Below are positions 1 to 12,090 of a stretch of DNA of 64,000 bases, piece by piece. The stretch is from Fagopyrum homotropicum (lineage: Eukaryota > Streptophyta > Magnoliopsida > Caryophyllales > Polygonaceae). The translations under genes were made by a program, and so were the position numbers. The first letter of the stretch is position 1; every line of letters begins with the position of its first letter. Under the pieces are notes generated by a model, which was not told where the DNA came from, did not search any database, and saw only the letters and a list, made by a program, of their open reading frames with translations. The stretch covers positions 111,434,320 through 111,498,319 of the forward strand of contig BSWB01000003.1 in NCBI GenBank assembly GCA_033239125.1, in the 5' to 3' direction.

Positions 1-1430
1 ATACAACCCACAACTGCACGCTAAGTAAGTCCTATGGACTTACCTAATATACTCGTAACTTGTACCACGTCACAGCTTCCCCTTGGGGAAGTAATCAACG
101 CCTGCAATAGCAAGGCACACACAATCACATACTGCAAAGGTTAGGAGACTCGCCTCACTAACCACAACCAACCTATATCTCAAATCTAAAACTCAGATCC
201 TCAACACATTCATAAATGCCTAAGGTATATCCTCAACATAACATCTCATCATACTCGTACACATAGTAAACCTTAAAGCCATAACCGACATCCATAACAT
301 CATCATGATCCTCAACTCATTCTGACACCTAGCATGCATCTAATCAGTACTCCTCAATCTCAAATTTAATCCTAATTTAATTAATTAACCTTTAATTAAT
401 TAATTAAATTTCACCAAAATAACGTTTTGCCCGCAGGCCATTTCTAAACCCACATGTCTTCAGATTTCATCAAACAAACAACCCATAAACACCAGAATAA
501 TATAATGATCATAATGTAATTTCTAATTATCCATTTCGAAAAGTCTAAGGTCAATTTAGGCCAAATCGTAGTACGGAAAACGAATAAATTCATAACTTAT
601 TCGTTACTAACCCGATTGACGATCTGAAAGAAGATTCGGAATCACAACGACGCAGGCTACGCATGTACAACATCAAATTCACCGGAATCTGAGCGACGGA
701 ACTGTCCTGGTGACATATATACTCGACTAGGTCTTCATCTGCTCGGAAATGCAAAAACTTGGTACCGATATGAAGAGAATGAAGATAGGAATCCAAAAAC
801 TCAAACGGAATTGAAATCGGATTAGAAACGGAGAGTAGATCTGAGTTTGAAGTTTGAGAGAAATCAGAGCTTTTACGAGGAAACGTGAAAGGAAATGAAT
901 TAATAAACGATTTTTCGCTATTGATAGTGAAGTCGATAATTATCCTTTAGCGAAGTCGATAATTATCCTTTAACCGATCCAATAGCGGGTTGAACCCCCT
1001 TCTCCAATCTTCTCGAAATTGGAACAATAAATCATGAATATTGTAGGGATAATTATTCCACAATTGCCTCGGAAAACGTGTATTCCTAAGCCGTTTTTCT
1101 TAGCCGTTAAGAAACGAAATAGCCACTCTTTTGACTGTTTTGTCTTTCCATATTATTTCATATCTAGGACATGTCTGATGTCCTGATCATTTCTCTCAAC
1201 TGCATTTTTATTAATTGGAGCTCCCAAATGCTCCAAATAATACCGGAGGGTAAAAATAATTATCCGGAGGAAAAAGTGAAAATTTCACCATAAGCCCAAA
1301 ATTACGCCAAGAACATAACGGTGGGACTTATACTCAATACTTACGCAATCTTCGCGAGTTATATGTCAATTACTATCACTGATTAAGTTAATCAACATTA
1401 ATTAGAATTCGAAAATCCTAACTATTACAC
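1..1430 (-). mobile_element. Right end of a Tekay-like LTR, truncated by the window
   Basis: No coding sequence here. The first ~130 bases resemble the LTRs of element D (31.4 and 38.9 kb) in the same orientation: the GTAAGTCC-n-GGACTTAC hairpin, a 'cccttggg' block and an 'aacgcctg' block occur in the same order. The stretch ends in TTACA at 1430, and the next bases are in the middle of the RNase H reading frame of element A. I infer the end of an LTR (solo or of a minus-oriented element) inserted into A. Similarity over the last kilobase is weak and the left half is outside the window, so no target duplication can be checked. Confidence 0.4.
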
Positions 1431-2737
1431 TAGCAAGATGCTAGATGAGGCCCAACTCAACTATGCCACCACCAAGAAGAAGTTGTTATCGGTTGTGTAC
1501 GCTTTTGAGAAGTTCCGGTCATACCAAGTGGGAGCCAACGTGATAGTGTACATGGATCATGCTGCGATCCGTTATTTGCTCACAAAGAAGGATGTCAAAC
1601 CTCGCTTGATTCGGTGGATCCTTCTTCTCCAAGAATTTGATTTGGAGATTAGAGACAAGAAGGGGTTCGAAAACTACGTGGCGGACCACCTTAGTAGACT
1701 TCCTCCCTTGGAGATTGAGAGAGATGAGATCCCGATTGATGACTCATTTCGGGATGAGAAATTGCAAGTGGTGGAGGAGTGTCTACTTCATGTATCTAGA
1801 GGAAGAGAGTCGTGGTTCGCGGACATTGTGAACTACTTGGTTTGTGAAGAAGTGCCTCCGGGTTTGTCCTATGCCCAAAGAAAGAAAATTTTCAAGGATG
1901 TGAGGCACTATTTTTGTAGTGAACCTCTCTTGTTCAAGAGAGGACCGGATGGAGTATTCCGAAGATGTATTCCGGAGGATGAGATGGAGAGCATGATCCG
2001 GCATTATCATTCTCTACCATGTGGAGGACACACAAGCTCACATAAGACTTGTACCAAGGTATTGCAATCCGGATTTTATTTGCCTAATTTGTTTCGTGAT
2101 GTGTAGAATTTTGTTGTGGCATGTGATGCTTGTCAAAGGACGGGCAACATTTCAAGGAGAAACGAGATGCCATTGAACATAATTCAAGAGGTGGAGATAT
2201 TTGATGTTTGGGGTGTGGATTTCATGGGTCCATTCCCCTCCTCATGTGGAAACCTCTACATCCTCTTAGCGGTGGACTACGTATCTAGGTGGGTGGAAGC
2301 AATTGCCTCTCCCACAAATGACGCCAAGGTAGTGGTGTGGTTCTTCAACCGAGTGATCTTCCCGAGATTTGGAACACCAAGAGCAATTATAAGTGATGGA
2401 GGGAAGCACTTCACCGCTAGAAACTTTGGAGCTTTGTTGGCCAAGTATGGGGTGACTCACAAGGTTGTAATACCATATCACCCCAAACAAGTAGGCAAGT
2501 TGAGATCTCTAACCGGGAGATTCAAGTGGATTTTAGAGAAGACGGTGTCAGGGGTAGAAAGGATTGGGCCATGAGGCTAAATGATGCTTTGTGGGCATAT
2601 AAAACCGTATTCAAGACACCAATTGGAACAAACCTCTACAAGTTGGTCTATGGCAAGTCTTGCCATCTCCCGGTTGAAATGGAGCATAGAGCGTTTTGGG
2701 CAATTAAGTGGTTAAACTTTGAGATTAAGGAGGCCGG
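1431..2737 (+). pseudogene. Element A pol: RNase H to integrase core (Athila-like, broken)
   Basis: Begins inside RNase H: a [11 protein letters not shown] block, [14 protein letters not shown] block with D changed ([10 protein letters not shown]), and [10 protein letters not shown] at its end. Integrase follows, with the H/H/C/C finger (PCGGH...; [11 protein letters not shown]) and core blocks DFMGPFPSS and DYVSRWVEA. An in-frame TAG at 2104-2106 interrupts the finger, and a frameshift lies near 2480-2530, after which the frame resumes with the RLNDALWAYKT block. The reading frame stops at 2737 only because element B is inserted; it resumes at 9968. The 5' part of the element lies beyond the Tekay-like LTR on the left. 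Closest in layout to elements F and G in this window. It is dead. Confidence 0.85.
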
Positions 2738-3562
2738 TGATGCGCTCTTCTTCAGTTGAACGCGAGGACCCGCCAGTGTTGTTCCTCCGACCACTTCTTT
2801 TGTGTATTTTCGATTTATATGGGATATGCCAAGCAAGGAATCGTCCAGCCTCGCACCTTGGATCTCTTTGGCTTGAGATCTTCTTTCCTCGGAATATCAC
2901 TTCGAAAATTGGATCTCCTTTGTCCTCCTAGCCTCGCACCGTAAGGACACCACTCGGCCTCTCACCTTATGGGTTTCGAAACTTTGGCCTCTCACCTTAG
3001 TCTCTAGGTTTGTTTTTCTCAAAGTGAAAACACAACTTTTGATTGAACTCAACTCTATATTCTGATTAAAACGTGTGTAGGAGAAGGCCTTATATGGGCT
3101 GAAAATTCGGCACCAACTCCCCACAATAATAACTTACAAGTAGTTCAAGAGTTGTGTATTAAATGAAGGCAAACCTAGAGTCTTTCAACCAACAACTTCA
3201 AGCAAATAAATGGCCTAAAAACCATAATTATGGCCGGTCAATTAGAGCTCCAAGGGTCAAAACGTGGCTGAAAAGAAACCCAACTAAATGTGGCTTTAAT
3301 CCCTTGAAATAAAAACAAACATGAACACGTAAAAATAAAAAAAAGGTTACATCTAAGGTTTTAAAGTGATCCGGCATCCTCAATAGCCTCAAGTATGTTC
3401 ACCAAGTGATAGTCATGGACGTCCTCAAATGTCGGAGCTCCGAAAGGGTGGTATGTCAAAGTGGTTTGGCCTAGCATGCGGGCTCTAGCTCGAGTGAGAG
3501 GTGGTGTTGATCTTGGTGCTGTCACATTAGTCTCGTTGCTTAAGTCCAGCGGGCTAACATCA
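2738..3562 (-). repeat. 3' LTR of element B
   Basis: Matches 9145-9967 end to end. Begins TGATGCGCTC and ends CACATCA in plus orientation. It contains the last ~65 codons and the stop of pol (stop at 3361). Left flank GCCGG is element A integrase. Confidence 0.88.
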
Positions 3563-6500
3563 TCCCCTCCTTCATGAAAAGGATTCGACCCCGAATCCGC
3601 CAACTCGTTCTCCGTCTCCTCGACCTCATGACCTACATAAAAAGGAGACAAATCAGAAACATTAAACACATTATGGACACCATACTTAGTGGGAAGCTCA
3701 ATGCGATATGCGTTATCGTTAATCTTCTCGAGGACCCGGTAAGGGCCATCCGCTCTTGGGTTGAGCTTAGATTGCCGAATAGAAGGAAAGCGATCCTTCC
3801 TCAAATGGACCCACACGAGGTCTCCCTCCTTGAAGAACATTTCCCTGCGCCCTCTGTTTGCTTGGTTGACATATTGCTCGGTACGTTTTTCTAATTGGAT
3901 TCTAACCCGCTCATGCAAACCTTTCACAAACTCAACTCTAGATTGCCCATCCACATCAACTGGTTGTGGAGCCGGTTGAGGAGTCAAATCCAGCGGAGTA
4001 AGAGGATTCTTGCCATAAACAATTTCAAAAGGGGACTTCTTGGTCGCCGAATGAATAGCCAGGTTATATGCAAACTCCACAAAGGGCAAACAATCCTCCC
4101 ACTTGCACAAGTTAGTATCCATCATAGTACGAAGTAAAGTGCCAAGAGTCCTGTTTAATACCTCAGTTTGTCCATCCGTTTGGGGATGACAAGAAGTCGA
4201 AAAACACAACTTCGTCCCCATCTAGGCCCAAAGTGTCTTCCAAAAATAACTAAGGAACTTAGAGTCTCGGTCCGACACAATTGACCTAGGTATCCCATGC
4301 AGCTTAACAATATGCTCAAAGAAAAGGTTAGCCACATTTGACGCATCATCAGATTTACTACAAGCAATAAAATGCGCCATCTTAGAAAACCTATCAACAA
4401 CCACAAAAATGGAATCATGTCCTCTCCTAGAACGAGGTAATCCTAGGACAAAATCCATGGAAATGTCTTCCCAAGGAGAGCTAGCAATAGGCAAGGGTAA
4501 GTATAATCCATGTGGGTTTGCCTAAGACTTAGCCTTACGACAAGGTACAACTAGCACAACATCTCTCTACATCACTTCTCATCTTAGGTCAATAAAAGTG
4601 TTCCCTCAATATGCCTAAAGTCTTAGTAACCCCAAAATGACCCATCAATCCCCCTCCATGGGCCTCTACAACAATCAAAGTTCTCAAAGAACAAGTAGGC
4701 AAACATAACCTAGAAGCTCTAAACAAATAACCATCATGAATGTAATAACTACTAGCATGAGAGTCACTACTAGAGCGCAAACAAAGCACAAAAATGTCCC
4801 AAAAGTCCACATCAAGAGCATATAGATCACGAATCAGTCCAAAACCCAAAACCCATGCATCTAAGGAAGATAGAAGTGTGTACCTACGAGATAACGCATC
4901 AGCTACGATGTTGTCCTTTCCCTTCTTGTAGCGCACAACATATGGAAAAGCCTCAATATATTCCACCCAACATGCATGACGTTTGTTCAACTTGGCTTGT
5001 CCTCTCAAATACTTCAACGACTCGTGATCAGAATGTATAACAAATTCACGAGGTAGAAGATAGTGCTCCCAAACCTGGAGGACCCGAACCAAGGCATATA
5101 ACTCCTTGTCGTATGTAGGGTAGTTCAAGGCGGCTCCTCCCATTTTCTCACTAAAGTAGGCCACGGGGTGTCCCTCCTGCATCAAAACTCCTCCAATCCC
5201 GATTCCCAAAGCGTCACACTATATCTCGAAAGTTTTCGAGAAGTCCGGAAGTACAAGAACGGGGGCATGGGTCAGGCGCTCTCTAAGTATCATAAAGTAC
5301 TCCTCTTGAGCGGATCCCCACTCAAATCGCACGCCATTCTTGGTCAACTCGGTGAGGGGGGCGGCAATGGTGCTAAATTCCCGAATGAACCTCCTATAGA
5401 ACCCGGCAAGTCCAAGGAAACCCCGTATGTGCGGGACCATTGTCGGACGTGGCCATTCTGATATTGCCTTGGTCTTCTCTTCGTCCACTCGCAAGCCTTC
5501 CTTTCCTACCACAAAACCCAAAAAAACCACAGATTCCGAGCAAAAATGGCATTTCTTAAAGTTTACAAACAAATGTTGTTCTTTAAGCACAAGAAATACA
5601 CTTTTCAAATGTTCAACATGCTCATCCAACGTCCGACTATAAACTAAGATGTCATCAAAATACACCACAACAAATTTACCTAAGAATCACGTAGGACATG
5701 GTTCATTAGGCGCATAAACGTACTAGGTGCATTCGTTAATCCAAAAGGCATTACAACCCACTCATATAATCCATACTTAGTTTTGAAAGCAGTTTTCCAT
5801 TCATCACCCTTATGCATCCTAATTTGATGATATCCACTTTGAAGGTCTATTTTAGAGAAAAGAGTAGCACTGTGAAGTTCATCTAACATATCATCAAGAC
5901 GAGGAATAGGATGTCGGTACCTTACAGTTATTTGGTTGATGGCACGGCAGTCGACGCACATCCTCCAACTCCCATCTTTCTTGGGTACCAATAGCACAGG
6001 AACGACACATGGACTCAAGCTCTCCCGAGTGTATCCCTTACTCAAAAGATCCTCCACTTGAGCGTGTAGTTCCTTTGTTTCCACCGGGTTTGCTCGATAT
6101 ACGGGCCGATTTGGGATGGTTGATCCGGGTATGAAGTCAATCTGATGTTCTATGCCTCGGATAGGGGGTAGTCCCGGGGGAATCTCTTTGGGCATAATCT
6201 CCTTGAACTCCTCAAGTAGTTCGGAAATACAAGAAGGCAAAGACAAATCATTAGCTTCCATGGTAGATAAAGTTGTTACACAAACAAGAAGGAAGCAAAT
6301 ATCCCCCCTTTGTAGGGCTCGATGGGCGTCGTGTAGCTGTGCGGTGAGTAGGGACTTGGGGTCGGATGATGTTTCAAGAACCATCTTAGTCTTTCCCTTT
6401 GTCCTTGCGGCCTCAACTTTCTCCAACTTCTTCCTTTCTCTACACATGTGGTCTTCCATAATCTCGGATGGGCTGAGAGGCATGAGCTTTACTTTCTTTC

Positions 6501-6695
6501 CGGCCATGGCGAAGAAGTATATGTTGGTGTAACCATCATGAAACACCCTTCGGTCAAACTGCCATGGTCTCCCAAGTAAGAGATGGCAAGCTGTGATTGG
6601 GAGCACGTCACAAACAACGTCGTCTTGGTACGGTCCTATAGCAAAGTGAACAAAACATTGCTCCTTGACTTGATGGGAGCGTCGGTGTTGAGCCA
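3361..6695 (-). pseudogene. Element B pol: RT, RNase H, integrase (CRM-like, several lesions)
   Basis: Reading down the minus strand: a post-protease block ending [13 protein letters not shown] start ([12 protein letters not shown]), RT core ([30 protein letters not shown]), the YFDD catalytic box near 5660, RNase H, the integrase finger, integrase core ([17 protein letters not shown], then PQTDGQTEVLNRTL) and a basic C-terminal tail with LTRARARML near the stop. Lesions: a frameshift just before YFDD (~5690); GAG to TAG between RT and RNase H (~5220); stops and frameshifts in the finger (4495-4590); a TAG at ~4222 in the integrase core. The 3361-4221 part is open. The C terminus is encoded within the 3' LTR. 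Confidence 0.87.
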
Positions 6696-8095
6696 CTAGA
6701 GCGAATAAGGTTGTGAGTGCGCCTTCGTTTTGAGTCCGAGGTGTGCAACGACCTCCTGACTAACAATGTTACAACAAGACCCACTACCAATAATAACAGT
6801 AAACAATTGTCCCGAAATTAAACAACGAGTGTTAAAGAGATTCTCCCTTTGTGAGACATCGGGAATGAGTTCGCTTGCTTGTAGGGCCTTTTTTGTGACA
6901 AGGCAGAAATCTCCCACAGGAGCACGAGCTTCAACTTCAATACCTTCTATGATTGGAGCTACTATTTCATAGTCATCTTCGGATTCATGATTCTCGGTGA
7001 CCTCTTCCCCAAATGCATTCAATAACACCTTACGGGGATTAGGGCACTCCCGGGCATAATGACCATACTCATAACACTTGTAGCACCTCACTTCTCTAGT
7101 CCGGCTCGTTTCTGGTGTTGGTGGGATACTTGGAAGAGGGGCACTAGGGTTAGAGACGGAGGTGGCCTTGGGAGCTACTGTTGGGGATGAACCGGTTTTG
7201 TGGGTAAGACGATTATTTTGAGAGGGTTCAGTGGATTCATGACTTGTCCCTCTTCTTGTTGATCCGGATGCCTTACGTTTTTGGATGACATTATAGGCGT
7301 GGGTAGCATGGTGAAGGGCATCAGTTAGGCTTGTGTGTCGGAGTTGTTCAACTATTTCGGACACATCGGGGTTAAGCCCGGATAGGAACTTGGCTAGAAT
7401 ATAGTCGTCGGGCTGTCGGGTTCCCGATCTCTGAAGGAGAGTTCTCAACTCTTTATGGTACTCGTCTGGAGTTCGGTTACCTTGACGTAGCCTTTCAAGT
7501 TTGAGCAACAATTGTTGCTTGTAATCTGAAGATATGAACCGAGCACGCATCCTTCTACGGAGTTCAAACCAAGTGTTGATGCGTGGGTGTTGATGTGCCT
7601 CTACATATTTCAATTCTTCCTGCCACCAAGTTAGAGCAAAATCAACAAAATGAATAGTAGCAGCTTCAATCTTTTCATACTCGTTAAAATCATAATAACG
7701 GAAGACTTGTTCAGTCTTAGTCTCCCACTCAATGTAGGTCTCAGCTTCTACAGTTCCGGTGAAGTTTGGAACATCCACTTTTGATCTATGGTAACGCCTC
7801 CTATTGCGGTGTCCACGATTTTCTTCATCGTCCGAGTCATCGTGTCGTGAAGCTTGACTGTGGTCCCGGTTTCTGTTCTGGTCTCTATCTCGGTTTCTAT
7901 CTTGGTTTCTGCTCGCATGGCTATTCACACTCATACTCCTACCCGGCCTCTACGAGGTGGTCCCTGGTTACTCCCTCCTTGACTTTGTTCTGGTGGGACG
8001 GGAGGTAGTCTCCTTAGAAGCTCCGCTAGTTGGGCTTCAAGGTGGTCAATACGTGGGTCGGTTTGGTTGATCCCATTAACATTGACGGATGCCAT
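6696..8095 (-). pseudogene. Element B gag and protease (broken)
   Basis: The likely start is the ATG at 8095-8093 (MASVNVNG...), which encodes a short N terminus and then needs a frameshift near 7940 to join the long frame at 7934-6696. That frame carries an RD-rich basic stretch, a Retrotrans_gag-type capsid region (TYIEWETKTEQVFRYY; ...YHKELRTLLQRSG), one CCHC zinc knuckle (CYKCYEYGHYAREC) and the protease. The protease motif reads [13 protein letters not shown] where families normally have DSG, so the catalytic Asp has become Gly. It ends at a TAG at 6698-6696, followed by a frameshift into pol. Confidence 0.85.
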
Positions 8096-9130
8096 CCTGT
8101 TCTTGTACTACAAAACAAGCAAATAAACAAACAAAAGCATGTGTCCAAAGGTTTAACAAAACCAAGTGCTCAAAGGCAAAACCGAAGGTACTAAAAATGC
8201 CGATTTCGTGACCGAAACGGTGTCGAATGGCTAAAAAAGCCCTTAGGTCACAGCAAAGCAGTGAGTTGGACTCGGAGGCCCATTTCCCTTCTCGGAAAGG
8301 TATAACAATTGGAATTCTGAGTTTGGACGCCTTTTTTCCGCAAAACCACAAAACCGGCCGTTTTTCACCTTTTCTATTTTCTTCGCCTATCACACAAAGC
8401 AAACTAGAAGGCAAAAGGTTAGCAACAAAAACATTCTCTCTCTCCTCTCTCAAGTGTATTTCTCCTCACACTCACTCAAGTGTTTGATAGTGTTTGGATT
8501 CACACAGCTTCCCTTTTCCTTTGCTTCGAGGCAAAGCTCTCACTCACCTTTTCCAATGCACTAGGCAATGCCCTCCACTCAAATATTTCACTTGGTAACA
8601 AAAATTCTGCAAGATTTCAAGATAGTTCACAAGGTACGCCAAGATGCAATATAACTTCAGAAAAGCAAACACAAAAGGGCAACAAAAGCAACAACAAATA
8701 CGAGCCTTCCGGCGAGTATTTACTTAGTCCCTAACAAGTAGTTAGTCAAAGCAATAACAAGCGTTTTCCCCAAAACGTGCGGGTTGTGTTTTGGATGGCT
8801 AGAACACTCAAGAACAACTTTGATAACAATTTCAAGAACACTCTCAAAGACAATTTTGATTTCAACGAAAATACTCAAACAACTTTTCTTTTCTTTTCTT
8901 TTGCTTTTCTTTTCTTTTCTTGTCGTTTTTTTTTTTTACTTTACTGGATGATATAAGATATGGTTTTTTTTTTTTGAATAAAAGGTCAGCAAGATCTCTC
9001 TAAAGACTCACACAAGAAAGAAGATTGTAAGCACCAAAAATTTTGTGGAACTACTCAAAATTGCAAAAACTAAAAACAAGTTTAGGTAAGCAATTCGTAC
9101 CCCGAAAGCTTGAGGAACTCGCACCGTTGG
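8096..9130 (-). other. Untranslated leader of element B
   Basis: About 1 kb between the primer site and gag, with pyrimidine/purine-biased low-complexity stretches (8880-8960). No convincing coding sequence; the ORFs seen are short and show no domain. Confidence 0.6.
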
Positions 9131-9142
9131 GCTCTGATACCA
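9131..9142 (-). other. Primer binding site of element B (initiator tRNA-Met)
   Basis: Minus strand TGGTATCAGAGC, complementary to the 3' end of plant initiator tRNA-Met, two bases inside the 5' LTR. Confidence 0.9.
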
Positions 9143-9144
9143 CT

Positions 9145-9967
9145 TGATGCGCTCTTCGTCAGTTGAACGCGAGGATCCGCCGGTGTTGTTCCTCCGACCA
9201 CTTCTTTTGTGTATTTTCGATTTATATGGGATATGCCAAGCAAGGAATCGTCCAACCTCGCACCTTGGACCTCCTTGGCTCGATATCTTCTTTCCTCAGA
9301 ATCTCACTTCGAAAATTGGATCTCCTTTGTCCTCCTAGCCTCGCACCGTAAGGACACCACTCGGCCTCTCACCTTATGGGTTTCGAAACTTTGGCCTCTC
9401 ACCTTAGTCTCTAGGTTTGTTTTTCTCAAAGTGAAAACACAACTTTTGATTGAACTCAACTCTATATTCTGATTAAAACGTGTATAGGAGAAGGCCTTAT
9501 ATGGGCTGAAAATTCAGCATCAACTCCCCACAATAATAACTTACAAGTAGTTCAAGTGTTATGTATTAAATGAAGGCAAACCTAGAGTCTTTCAACCAAC
9601 AACTTCAAGCAAATAAATGGCCTAAAAACCATAAGTATGGCCGGCCAATTAGAGCTCCAAAGGTTAAAACGTGGCTGAAAAGAAACCCAACTAAATGTGG
9701 CTTTAATCCCTTAAAATAAAAACAAACATGAACACATAAAAATAAAAAAGGTTACATCTAAGGTTTTAAAGTGATCCGGCATCCTCAATAGCCTCAAGTA
9801 TGTTCACCAAGTGATAGTCATGGACGTCCTCAAATGTCGGAGCTCCGAAAGGGTGGTAGGTCAAAGTGGTTTGGCCTAGCATGCGGGCTCTAGCTCGAGT
9901 GAGAGGTGGTGTTAATCTTGGTGTTGTCACATTAGTCTCGTTGCTTAAGTCCAGCGGGCTCACATCA
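9145..9967 (-). repeat. 5' LTR of element B
   Basis: Partner of 2738-3562. It also carries the terminal pol codons, untranslated in this position. Right flank CCGGT continues element A integrase in frame. Confidence 0.88.
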
Positions 9968-10320
9968 CCGGTGAGAAGAGATTTCTAGACATCAATGCAC
10001 TTGAGGAGCTTAGACTTGATGCTTACGAGAATGCCCGAATCTACAAGGAAAGAACCAAGCGTTAGCATGACAAGTGCCTCATACCGAAGGAGTTGAGTGA
10101 AGGAGACTTGGTCCTTCTCTTCAACTCAAGGCTGCGTCTCTTCCCCGGAAACCTCAAGTCAAGATGGATTGGCCCGTATGTGGTAAGGAAGGTCTTTCCT
10201 CATGGAGCAGTAGAAATTGGAGGAGAACATTGTGGCAACTTTAAGGTGAATGGGCACCGTTTGAAGAAGTACATCCGGGAAGCACCGGTTGATGTGTTTG
10301 CCTTGATTTACCTTGAGTGA
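9968..10320 (+). pseudogene. Element A pol: integrase C-terminal end
   Basis: Continuation of the frame cut at 2737. It encodes the helical segment LEELRLDAYENA, a TAG at ~10064, then an open stretch to 10320 with the [11 protein letters not shown] and SRWIGPYVV blocks of the integrase C-terminal SH3-like domain and a VNGHRLKKY ending. Elements F and G or their relatives share these blocks. Element B separates this part from the rest of the gene. Confidence 0.85.
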
Positions 10321-12090
10321 CGCTCTGGATTTTTGTCTAGCTAAAGACCTTAAAGAAGCACTTGGTGGGAGGCACCCCTTTGGTAGACGTCTTTCCCTTT
10401 TTGTTTTGCTTTTGTTTTTGTTTTTGCTTTTGTCTATGTTTTCTTTTGGCTTTGATGATAGGGTGTAGGAGTTGTGATGAGTGTTGATGTTATTGGAGGC
10501 CATTGTGGACCTCATGGATTCATTGGAGTGAAGTGTAAGATTCGAGTACAAAGGCAAAGGAAGTGTTGAAGGTCACTTCAACCAAAATGGTGCTAGGACC
10601 AACCGAAATGCATACAACAGAACCTCACCTCGGTCTGGACCTCGGTCTAGGTGTGGTGATGGTCCGAGATCCCTCTGTTGGTCCATAGTTTGCCTTGGTG
10701 TGTGCTTGTACTTCATGGATGCAGCTTGCACTTTCATCTCCACTTGAGTGAATTGGAATACCGACATCCCAACATTTTACATTGTGAGGACTTCTTTCAC
10801 TCTCTATTTAACTTTCACATTGGGGACAATGTGGTTCTTAAGTATGGGGTGGGGTTTTCATGATGCCATGCATGATCGCATCTAGGATAGTTTCATTTCA
10901 TTGTCGCACGTTTCTTTTCATGTCTTGCATTGTATATACTTATCTCAAAATTAAATTCTAAAAAAATCGAAAATTCTAAAAAAATTTCGTGCTTCTAAGT
11001 TTAGATATGACCCTAATGATGAATATTTTTTGTGGATTGGCTATGGATGGCCTTCTGTGTTGAATGAATACATGCATATGTGGACTTGAATACTTCTCTT
11101 GAATCCTATGTATGAATTGTGATGATGATGCTTGTTTTGATTGGATTGAGAATTGATAGTCGAAATTACATGCTAGTTCTTGCACATCATCTAGGAATGA
11201 TTAAGGCAATTCATCTCTCTTTTTCTCATCTTGATCATATTGTTTGAGCACCTCACTTGAATGAAAAAGTTTGACCTCTTTTGACCTATATGGGAATAGG
11301 AGCATGTTAGTGTGTTGTGTGCAAAAAGCAAGTGTAGGGTGATGTGAAGTGAATGAATGTGGTGAATGAAGAAGTTAAATGTGTTGTGAAAAGAATATAA
11401 AAATATAGGTTTGGGGACTTTGGTTTTGATGACGAGTAACTCGGCACCATTCACATAATCGGGTGTTTGTGTCTTGCCAAAGTCGGATAAACCGAATGTC
11501 ATAACGAGCCTTGGTATGTGTGCCCGGTGTGAGGCACCTCGGAAAAATCCCGTGGACCGCTAATCACCAAGGTTTAGGCTTTCGTACACCAATGCCATTT
11601 TCTCAAAAGTGAATAAGAAGAAAAAGAAAAAGAAAAGAAAGAAAAGAAGGAGAAAAATACACTTTGACGGATGAAGAACAAAAATGTCGTGGTTTAGTTC
11701 CTTTCCTGGATTAGCACCACTCAACCTTAGAAAACTCCCACCCTATCATCACGTTTCTTGACCTCTTCTTTCCTAAGCCCTTAAGACCTATTTGCATATG
11801 TGTATGACTTAGTGATCCAGATTGGATATTCTCATGATCATCTTGACATTCTCGTTTTTGCCTTTCATGCGTGTTTTCGAGTTAAGTGTGATTGTATTTC
11901 CGTGTCTCTATTCTTTTAATGCATGATTTCTCATCCATTGCCATGAAACATAACTATGAAGGTGATCTAGACTTGAAGCACAATTCCAAAAAGATTTTCT
12001 ATTTTTCCGCATTTATAACTCACGCCATCTTGTAGCCTACATATGGACCTTGCTCGGGGACGAGCAAGCGACAAGTATGGGGTATTTAGA
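10321..12090 (+). other. 3' untranslated region of element A
   Basis: No ORF resembling the extra ORF of elements F and G is left; it was lost or never present. Holds a GGGAGGCACC block just after pol (10357-10373), TTTTG-rich tracts, a palindrome-type cluster (10625-10680), an internal AAGTATGGGG (10838-10847), and a block at 11432-11487 that is conserved in element G. Confidence 0.7.
12073..12087 (+). other. Polypurine tract of element A
   Basis: AAGTATGGGGTATTT lies directly before the 3' LTR; the same string precedes the 3' LTR of G, and its complement borders the LTR of C. Confidence 0.8.

Larger units (their letters stand above)
2738..9967 (-). mobile_element. Element B: complete CRM-like Ty3/gypsy retrotransposon, degenerate
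   Basis: LTRs of 825 and 823 bp (TGATG...CATCA) flank gag, protease, RT, RNase H and integrase on the minus strand. The primer site matches initiator tRNA-Met. The flanks are CCGG on both sides (a 4-bp match, or 5-bp CCGGT if the terminal T is counted as target). The end of pol lies inside the LTR, a known trait of the centromeric CRM clade, so I assign it there; another chromovirus clade is possible. The LTRs differ at about 30 sites by eye, so it is much older than element G. It is nested in the integrase of element A. Confidence 0.85.

Noticed and set aside
5219..6696. RT sequence as an integrated pararetrovirus
   Set aside because: LTR pair, primer site, gag and integrase are all present, and no movement or coat protein motif is seen; it is a Ty3/gypsy element.
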